From Phaeotremella fagi (Eukaryota; Basidiomycota; Tremellomycetes; Tremellales; Phaeotremellaceae): a stretch of DNA of 64,000 nucleotides. Below are positions 56,541 through 64,000 of this stretch, in pieces. Position 1 is the stretch's first letter. Every line of letters begins with the position of its first letter. The stretch lies in the NCBI GenBank assembly GCA_001599715.1, contig BCHU01000006.1, positions 1,222,765 to 1,286,764 of the forward strand. Direction: 5' to 3'. The position numbers and the translations under genes were made by a program. The notes beneath the pieces were generated by a model that was not told the origin of the DNA, ran no database searches, and saw only the letters and a program-made list of their open reading frames with translations.

Positions 56541-56895
56541 TAACAGACTTGTTTTGATGGTATCTAGATTGTGTATTGTATTGTGTATAAGAATGCTACA
56601 GGCCACTCATTTGCATCGTGAGTAGTCAGCAGGGAAATCAGATATACTCTTTTGTCACGATTATCAAATCTCCAGACGCACGTTCATCCGACTGACCTTT
56701 TTAATTTTCGGAGCGAGTGTGTGGACGCAAGTGAAGGCAAGCAACTACTTGACCTTTGATTCCATCAAGAACGAAAAAAGTTTCACTTCCTTTTCCACTT
56801 TAACCGAAATGTAATCTGATTATAACCAACGTGCTACCTTCATTTTCGCATCCTCCTTGTTTCTTATAGACGACAAATTTCGCAATCTAGAATCA
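56541..56895. other. Intergenic
   Basis: 355 bp between orphan genes; nothing supported. Confidence 0.5.
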
Positions 56896-57360
56896 ATGAG
56901 CCACAGTGATAATACCGTTACCGAAGAGATCGACAGAAAAATGGAGGGAGTATCAGATGGTCAAATTCCTATTATAGACGATCTTGAAATAATCGAAATC
57001 AAAGAAGGGATGGAGATGATTTTATTGGAATCGAACCCATACTCCAGAAAAGATATTCATTGTTGGACAATGATGACCGGCTCGATATATTATCTACTCA
57101 CTCGTAAGACCTCAACTTATCCTCGAGGGACGGAATTCAAGTTCAGTCCAGGTTCAATTCTCAAGTATACTGAAGGACTTTTGAAATATTCAGGAGAAGA
57201 TGATACTGTACTCGCTTCTTATCATTGCATTCCGGCGATGAGTTCTAGAAAGTTTACGGAGGAACAAGGGATGGATTTGGGGGACCCGGTAAATATTCGG
57301 ATAACTGGATTATCTGCTGAGAAGAATTTAGTCTGGGATGATTGGATGGAACACTGCTGA
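56896..57360 (+). CDS. Unrecognised 154-residue protein
   Basis: Intronless. ATG 56896 gives MSHSDNTVTEEIDRKMEGVSDG; the frame extends upstream only with non-ATG codons. The core DIHCWTMMTGSIYYLLTRKTSTYPRGTEFKFSPGSILKYTEGLLKYSGEDDTVLASYHCIPA looks like a compact beta-rich domain. Short similarity to the next gene (KGETFxxxxxSEIIYTQGLL versus RGTEFxxxxGSILKYTEGLL) hints at distant paralogy. Function unknown. Confidence 0.65.
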   Translation: MSHSDNTVTEEIDRKMEGVSDGQIPIIDDLEIIEIKEGMEMILLESNPYSRKDIHCWTMMTGSIYYLLTRKTSTYPRGTEFKFSPGSILKYTEGLLKYSGEDDTVLASYHCIPAMSSRKFTEEQGMDLGDPVNIRITGLSAEKNLVWDDWMEHC

Positions 57361-57785
57361 TCGTTTGGAGTATCGGTTGGTATTGGGAGAGAGAATCAGG
57401 ATGTGATACAATCATTGTGATAATTCCATATTTGTAAATACTATTGCCTCAGATGAAATACCAACGCCAATACCATTCAGAACAGATATGAGCACTAATC
57501 GATTGCATCGGTGTTATGCGGCGTGAAATCCGTTTACTTGTTCAAACCTCATATCTCCTTTCCATGAAAAAGAAGGTACTTTCCTTTTATTCTGGAAATG
57601 GTTCGATCCTTCATTACTGTTCTTTCTTTTCATCGCCTTTTGAAATAATCTCAGTATACATTACTGTACATCACAATGATTTTTTTCCCTATTCTCTGCT
57701 TTCCACTTCCAAGAAATACACAGAGTATTCTACCTATAATTCAACAAGCAGAGATTTAACCAGCAACAATCAAGATTAACATACA
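57361..57785. other. Intergenic
   Basis: 425 bp; an open frame at 57516 has no family-like content, so I see no supported gene. Confidence 0.45.
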
Positions 57786-58299
57786 ATGGCAGAAGTCAAA
57801 TACAAAGATGTAAGTCCCCGTTTCACTCAAGCAACAAAGCATATTAACAAAAAGCTATTAGTCCACCGTCTCAATCTTATCAAAATGGGGAGATCAAAGC
57901 ATTCTTCTCGATCTTAGGTCTGATTCTGAGGTCTTGTGGGCTCAAGTTTCGGAAGGTGAACATACATAACTTCTTACGAGAGATATAGGAAAACACAAAA
58001 AGGGAGAAACGTTTATATGTGCAAAACATTCAGAGATCATTTACACCCAAGGTCTTTTACAAGATCTCAAGAGGTCGAAGCGTAAAGAATATGATTCAGA
58101 AGAACATGCAAGCAAGTTCAGTTTAGAATCGGTCAAGTCCCGTTTGAATCTTGGAGAGAAAGATTTAGTTGAAGAGGATGGAAGTTACAGTTTTGGCAAG
58201 CTCAAGTTTATCCTTCAAGGCTACCCAAACACCCGTCAGGCAATCTCAGAATTGGAAGCGAGCCAGAAGAAACCAGGAGTTGAGAGTGTCACCGAGTAG
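57786..58299 (+). CDS. Unrecognised 142-residue protein
   Basis: Three exons (57786-57809, 57862-57955, 57989-58299) splice to exactly 143 codons. Start MAEVKYKDSTVSILSKWGDQSILLDLRSDSEVLWAQVSEG, then GKHKKGETFICAKHSEIIYTQGLLQDLKRSKRKEYD, then a Lys/Glu-rich C-terminus. Exon 2-3 intron is only 33 nt (57956-57988). No recognised family. Confidence 0.65.
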
Positions 58300-58665
58300 C
58301 TGGAAATCTAGTTGATTGAGTGTTTAAGGAAGAGTTGTACAAGTACTATGAGGTTGGTTTGATTAGCTGAGGAATGTAATGAGTGTTGTTGCTGCAATCA
58401 TCGATGCAAAAATGACTCGTACTGTATTTCAAGAGCCACACTGAGATTCGGTTAAATCGGGTGCCACTATCCGAATCAAAACAATTCAATCGAGTAAGCT
58501 TAAGGTCATTTTCTTGGCTTGTTATTTTTTCATTCTACACCACTAGAAAGAGTTTATTTATCTCCAATCAAAGTCATCATCGATCCACAACAGACTGTAT
58601 CGAAGAATAGAGGGACTACCTACATCATCCACCAATTTCATCCACCAAAAAAACCTTCCGCAAGA
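58300..58665. other. Intergenic: orphan gene to HAP5 promoter
   Basis: 366 bp; no gene is supported, though an upstream in-frame stretch precedes the HAP5 ATG. Confidence 0.5.
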
Positions 58666-59720
58666 ATGGATCCCTCGTATTATTCCCTCGCAGGACCATC
58701 TAATTTAAACTATCAACAACCCTACCCTATGGCCCAAAGAGCCCATCCCTCCCAAAGTCTACCTCAATACCAGCAAACCCAAGTCCAATATACCAACAAC
58801 GGTATACAATCACACACAGGAACAGCAGGTCCTTCAACAACCTCCACAACCCCAGTAGAACTCGACGATGACAGATCAACAACATCTTCCGAAACTCAAT
58901 CCCAGAATAATCCTGTTGTTGGTGGTGGTCAGAATCGATCTGGTGGTATAACAGGACCGCTGGTTGAACCCCATCAAGAACTTAATGAATTTTTGGAATC
59001 GTTTTGGGGTAGACAGATTGACGGCGTCGAAAGTGAAACCCCGGATTTTAAAACTTATCCATTACCTTTAGCCAGGATCAAGAAGGTGATGAAAAGTGAT
59101 GAAGAGGTCAAGGTGGGTATCTCTCTTTTTGTTTGGGGTTAAGCTGATTCCCATCTAGATGATATCAGCCGAAGGCAAGTAGAGATGATCATCCGAATTT
59201 GCAAACCCTAACCTCCTCTATAGCTCCAATAATGTTCTCGAAAGCGTGTGAAGGTGAATACATTCATCCACTCACAACGTAAATCAGACACTGACCCTAC
59301 CCAGTCTTCATCTCCGAACTAACATGTCGAGCATGGTTAATAGCCGAATCGAACAAACGTCGAACCCTCCAAAAATCAGATGTAGCAGCGGCAATAGCTT
59401 TTTCAGACATGTTCGATTTCCTAATTGACGTAGTACCCCGTGATGACGGTGAGGAAGCTGAAGCCGAAGCTGAAGCTGAGCCTGAGGTTGAGGTGGAAGT
59501 GGAAACGGAGGTGATGGAAGGTGAACAAGTTGACGTTGAGGATGAAGACGATGATGATAATTCAATTTCGCAGAATGGGAAGAAACGAAAAGCTGATGAT
59601 GAGGGTGTGGAGGAAGGGAGGATTGGGATTAGTTCTTTGCAGAAAAGTCTGAATGGGGGTGGCGGGTATGATGAGAATGGTGAGAGTGAGGCTTTGTATA
59701 GCGAGTTCGTGCAGGGGTAG
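58666..59720 (+). CDS. HAP5: CCAAT-binding complex subunit Hap5 (NF-YC)
   Basis: Four exons (58666-59112, 59159-59174, 59224-59253, 59305-59720) give 302 residues. The N-terminus is Gln/Pro/Ser-rich; the histone-fold core is [79 protein letters not shown], near-identical to NF-YC proteins. Exon 2 is only 16 nt and its downstream intron begins GCAAGT (GC-AG intron). The C-terminus is very acidic ([20 protein letters not shown]). With Hap2/Hap3 it binds CCAAT boxes. Confidence 0.96.
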
Positions 59721-59831
59721 ATGGTAATGGGTGTCTGGAATAAGTGAATTGGTCGTATCATAGATTCTATAATTGCATGTAGGAACAACAGTGACATCAT
59801 ACAACACATATACCCATATGGCTTACTTCTC

Positions 59832-61297
59832 TTAATCATCACCCACTAAAACACTCCCAGCGGCTTTCTCAACATCAACTCTCAACTTCTTTCTGGCAGC
59901 CTCTCTCTCAGCTTGTCGATCCCTAACAACCCCTCTTCTGCCATTTGAAGCACCTTGATTTTGATCCTCATCATCTGAATCTTCATGACCATCGAAGAAG
60001 CTATATGAAGGAAATCAGCAGTAGATATAGTGTCGATCCGACTAACTCACACTTTCTCAATGAAGACTGCAGCTGTCTTTTCTGAGAACTCCGCTTCTCG
60101 ATTCCCCGATCTCCATTCGTATGTTGTCTGGTCGTTCCCTGGGATTTTAATCTAAAAGTTGAGAGGTGATCAGTAACGAGATACGGGTGTTGTCAAGTGA
60201 CTCACTTTCTCTAGATACCCATGAAACGCCAGTTTATCGAGAAATTTATCAAGTGTAAGATCACCATCTTTGGAATCGACCGAGGCTGCGGGTAAAACAG
60301 TGTCTCTTTCTAAATTAAGTCGTTTTAACAAAGCATGTAAATGATCTACAATATCGTTAACAAAGTCATTTGTTTACCCAAGATGAAACTTACCATCCGT
60401 AACAACTCTACCTAAGCAGAGGACTAGTGAAAGAATGACGGTTCTGATCCCTAGCAAAGCTATTCCACCAGTAGAGGTCCCATCAGATTTCTCAGATCTT
60501 AGCAATGAACCCGAATCGTTGCTTTCATTGGGGTCAAAAGGGTTAGGATCAACTTTATCAACGTCGTCTGTTCTTTTACCGGTTGCATCGAATTGAGGTA
60601 ACGGTTTTGGTCTTGACATTTCACTGATGATACCAGCTGGAAGTGTCGAGCGGAGGATGTACTGTTTTGAACCTATAATCTTGAGTGAGTTGAATCTGGG
60701 AAGATCAACACGCAACTTACCTTTTGATCCTGATTTTTGAGTCTGAGTAGGACCCGCTTCATCACCACCATCCCCATCAACAGCTCTACCCTTCCCTTTC
60801 CTACCTTGAGTAGCAACCCCGTTCTGAGTCGCAGCTCCATTAACCAACTCCACACCATCACCTTGATTCTTTGATCGCAATTCAACAAGTTCCATGCCAA
60901 ACGTTTGTCGTAGAATGATTTGAGCTCCATCAAATACCTGTTGAAATGCTCTAGGTGCTTTGGGAATCACTGCGGTTGGTGAGCGGAGATCAACGATTTA
61001 TGGACATGATCTACCTTCTTTGATGATTGCGTCTCGTCGGATGTTGTGACGTTTATATTCGGAGAAGAGGGCGAGACGGACTAGCTGGGCTGCTTTCTTT
61101 TTGAGTTCCTGGGGTAGAGTCAGATTGGTAGATTGTAATTCACCAACCTCTTGAGTGAGAGCACCTTTTTGTGTACTTTCTACCACGGCTTGATCATTGT
61201 TGTCTTCAACTTGGACTTCGTCTTCACTATCTGATTCTTCTCGTAAACGATTATTCCTTCTCATAGCTGCTGAGCCTTCTGCCTGTGATCTAGGCAT
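59832..61297 (-). CDS. NSE3: Smc5/6 complex subunit Nse3 (MAGE domain)
   Basis: Multi-exon gene, start MPRSQAEGSAAMRRNNRLREESDSEDE. The MAGE homology domain runs KKKAAQLVRLALFSEYKRHNIRRDAIIKEVIPKAPRAFQQVFDGAQIILRQTFGMELVELRSK, then SKQYILRSTLPAGIISEM, GIALLGIRTVILSLVLCLGRVVTDDHLHALLKRLNL, LDKFLDKLAFHGYLEKIKI and TTYEWRSGNREAEF. This is the winged-helix pair of Nse3/MAGE proteins. With Nse1 and Nse4 it helps the Smc5/6 complex bind DNA. It ends EKAAGSVLVGDD. Convergent with HAP5. Confidence 0.9.
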
Positions 61298-61446
61298 GGT
61301 GAATGGATGTGATATGATATAAATTTGGGAATGATGATGATCTTGATGAAAATTGATTTCAAAGTTGAGTGGACTATTTACAACGCGTTGTCAACAATTT
61401 ACTTTCCCACGGTGATTCAAATTATTTCCTGTCTGTATGAATTTCA

Positions 61447-62651
61447 ATGAATCACTCTCAGATTCAAATTCAACAAGATTCAACAACCATGACTACCCTC
61501 TCACCAGCAGAGATATCCTACATAATAACAGGTCTATCACATCCAACAAATCCAACGAGACAAGATGGTAGATCTCCACTTTCCCCCCGTAAAATCGATA
61601 TAAGTTATAACGAATCACCCCAAGCGAACGGTAGTTCAAAAGTCGTTATTGCAGATGGAACTGAAGTAGTTGCTGGGATTAAATTAGAGGTCACCGATGT
61701 TAACCCTGCTGCTACTTCTAGAGGTAAAGAGGGATGGAGAGGGAAAGTGGAAGTTGACGTGTAGGTCAGCGTTTTTGGTTGTTACTGATCGTCATATCGA
61801 TAGTACACCACAGGCATATCCTCATTTATCGAGTTCACAATTATCAGCCCTCTCAAGTCTATACACAGATTTCATAGTGGATCATTTCATACCATGTGTC
61901 CCAGCCCTACCAATCCTACCACCCACAAAGTAAGTCAAACCCAAACCCAATCCAAACCCAAAACACTAACGAAACCCAGATATTTCGTTCCACAACTCCA
62001 TCTAGTCCTCCAATCCTCTTCAACAGGTTCCGTCCCAACAGCCCTAATCCTAGCTGCCAGATCAGCGTTCTTCTCTCTCAGAATCCCTAAAATAAAGAAA
62101 ATAGGTATAGAAATAATGACGGATTCGATGGAGATTGATCAAACTGATGGATCGGGGATTAAGGGGGCTGTTAATTCTTCTTCGTTGAGACGGGGGAAGG
62201 GGAGGAAGAGTTTACGTGGGAAGGGGAAGGGTGATGATGAGTGGGATTTGGATTTGGATGGGGCTGGTGATGGAATGAGGGATTTGGATGGACGAGAGAA
62301 TTTACCGGTTTTGGTGACTTTGAATTTGGTATGTCAGTGTCCATCATTCTAGCTCTGATTTGACGGTATTCTCGATTTCAGGTTCCAGGATCTGACTCCA
62401 TCTTTATCGACGCATCGGTCCAAGAAGAAATATCTTGTCCAGATAAGCTACACGTCTTCGTCACTGGTTCAGGTAAATTATCGGGAATAAGATTAGAAGG
62501 TAATGCCGGGTTAGGCGTTGACAGGATAAAACCTTTATTAGAGGTGAGTTACATGTCTGCTTTGAGGTCTTTGAAACTGATTTCAATATAGGAAGGAAAA
62601 CGTATAGGTCTGGAATTGATAGCAGGGTTGAATTCTCAATTACCAACTTGA
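61447..62651 (+). CDS. RRP42: Exosome core subunit Rrp42
   Basis: Spliced gene; the first ATG (61447) adds 14 residues before MTTLSPAEISYIITGLSHP. RNase PH-like fold: RQDGRSPLSPRKIDISY, GSSKVVIADGTEVVAGIKLEV, QLSALSSLYTDFIVDHF, YFVPQLHLVLQSSSTGSVPTALILAARSAFFSLRIPKIKKIGIEI, LVTLNLVPGSDSIFIDASVQEEISCPDKLHVFVTGSGKLSGIRLEG. The order matches EXOSC7/Rrp42; catalytic residues are not expected. An insert of Gly/Lys/Asp-rich sequence (RRGKGRKSLRGKGKGDDEW) precedes VTLNLV. It ends ELIAGLNSQLPT. Confidence 0.85.
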
Positions 62652-62799
62652 TGTATCTATTTGCAAATTCATGATCGACTATTTTACATGACATGTCTAC
62701 GAATCCAGATATCACAAAAAGAAGCTAAAATAAACACCAAAAACCGAATCCAAAGCACATGACGAAACCCACTAAACTCGACTCATATCCACACTTGAC

Positions 62800-64000
62800 C
62801 TAAACCTGATGAGATCTAACTTTACCAGTTTCACAAATCAAGAAACTAGCACCTGAAATCTTTCCTCCACCCAAAATCAAAGCCGTCGCCCCGTCCCCAA
62901 CAGTTTTCCGTAATTCAGCCCCAACACTAGGATTCTGACCACGATCAGCCAAAAGTTTAGTCAACTCTGTAGACAATTGATTTGAATTGACACCACCCCG
63001 TCGGTTTCGACCTGTGACCACTAATAATGGACGCCATTGTTTCGTTGGGTTTCCAGATTGGGAGATTAAGGTTGATTCAGCTTGGGAGGTTGCGTATTCT
63101 AATGGTTTAGTCGTCTTTTGGGTCCAGAATGAAACTCTTGATAGGGCTTTTGAAAGTTGGGCTGAATGTTGGGAGGAAGTGGTTGAGGAGGTGTAGTATT
63201 CCCATGCTATCGCGTCGGCAGTTTCTGATTGAACTTGATTTTGGATGGCGTCTGGATAAACGGACGTCTGAAGTAACATATTAGTAACATGATTTGATTC
63301 AAACACCTCTACTTACTGTATTTGGTCTACCCAATGTTAGTTGATTCGATTGTAAAGCGTTTTGATGAGCTTGAACAGATTCGGACGTAACGACCTTGCC
63401 ATCAACCGTAGATTCCCCATCAGAATGTTCTTCATCGTCTCCACGTTCGATTCTAACAACACTAGCGGAAACGTTATGATGATGACACAATTGAACAACC
63501 AATCTCAAAGCCAATCTGTCATCTGGCCCACCAAAGAATGGTAAGAAGATGTGTTGACCAGACCCAGGTGAGAGGTTTGATTGAGATCCGAAACCTCTGT
63601 CGATGAATAATGCGATATCCTTGGGACATTCTGCGAATGTGTGACGAAGGAAATGGGTGTACATTGGTGAACCTGATTTATCTCCGAAGATGCTATCGAA
63701 AGCTGTCGAGGTGGATGCTGGTAACGCAGACGCATCAGTTGAGGAAGATGCACCTGAATCGACACTATTGTAGGCCGAAGGAATGGTCCAAGGGAGAATA
63801 ACAAGTTCAGTCGAAAGTTCAGTCGCATGGTCAGCTACTGCAGCAGGGAATGATTCTTCACCAACAACAGAGATATGAGTGTTGACTTCGACATCACGTA
63901 ATTGACCAAATTGTTTGATCAACTGAAGAGCGTCGTCGGTATGTAGCAATTGTTCCTTTTCTGCAGACTGCATGACTGAATAAGTACGACCGGTAAGTTC
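62800..64000 (-). CDS. KHA1: K+/H+ antiporter Kha1-like, C-terminal part
   Basis: Runs off the right edge. The visible part is the cytosolic C-terminal region of a CHX/Kha1-type CPA2 antiporter: LVILPWTIPS, DIALFIDRGFGSQSNLSPG, HIFLPFFGGPDDRLALRLVVQLCHHHNVSASVVRIERG, then LLVVTGRNRRGG, and a final GDGATALILGGGKISGASFLICETGKVRSHQV. This universal-stress-like tail after the membrane domain is typical of Kha1. The transport domain lies outside the window. Function: organellar K+/H+ exchange in yeast (family knowledge). Confidence 0.8.

Overview
The window is nuclear DNA of a basidiomycete yeast or filamentous fungus, most likely a tremellomycete (Kwoniella/Cryptococcus-like). This rests on gene-dense layout, many 40-70 nt introns with GTNNGT donors and CTGAC/CTAAC branch sites, and recognisable fungal orthologues (PRM1, GUP1, KHA1, NSE3, C2H2 plus Zn2Cys6 regulators). 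The species call is inference.

Layout. 1-45 kb is mostly conserved housekeeping: COX12-like (partial), FAM32A-like, UBE2O-like E2, alpha/beta hydrolase, an unrecognised 358-residue protein, a degenerate Ran-like GTPase, dynein LC8, EAF3/MRG15, TFIIB, a C2H2/Zn2Cys6 regulator, a RidA-type protein, proteasome beta-6, PRM1, three tandem paralogues of unknown function (25.9-30.0 kb), GUP1, ATG8, a FAF1-like protein, a CCCH/CUE/DUF1771/Smr protein, TAF10, an Ala-rich membrane-anchored candidate, RPF2 and a YBR137W-like haem-degrading-domain protein. 58.7-64 kb is again conserved: HAP5, NSE3, RRP42 and the C-terminal part of KHA1, cut by the window edge.

Between them, 45.2-58.3 kb is an accessory-looking island. 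It holds orphan genes, a tandem pair of GNWTFYG paralogues, a DUF2828-type protein with a von Willebrand A MIDAS motif, and eight short loci in the long non-coding stretches 45.2-46.5 and 50.6-52.0 kb. Read on the minus strand, each of the eight has a 7-nt end that pairs with its other end, TAGC at tRNA-like positions 8-11, a hairpin next to the 3' strand of the terminal stem, and an oligo-T run just downstream; most have a TATA-like box upstream. Paired changes between copies support RNA structure. I propose a family of tRNA-like RNA polymerase III transcripts. Its closeness to the DUF2828/vWA gene recalls Ro60/Rsr proteins and Y RNAs; that functional link is a hypothesis.

Coordinates of spliced genes run from start codon to stop codon. 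Introns were inferred by eye from reading frame and splice signals.
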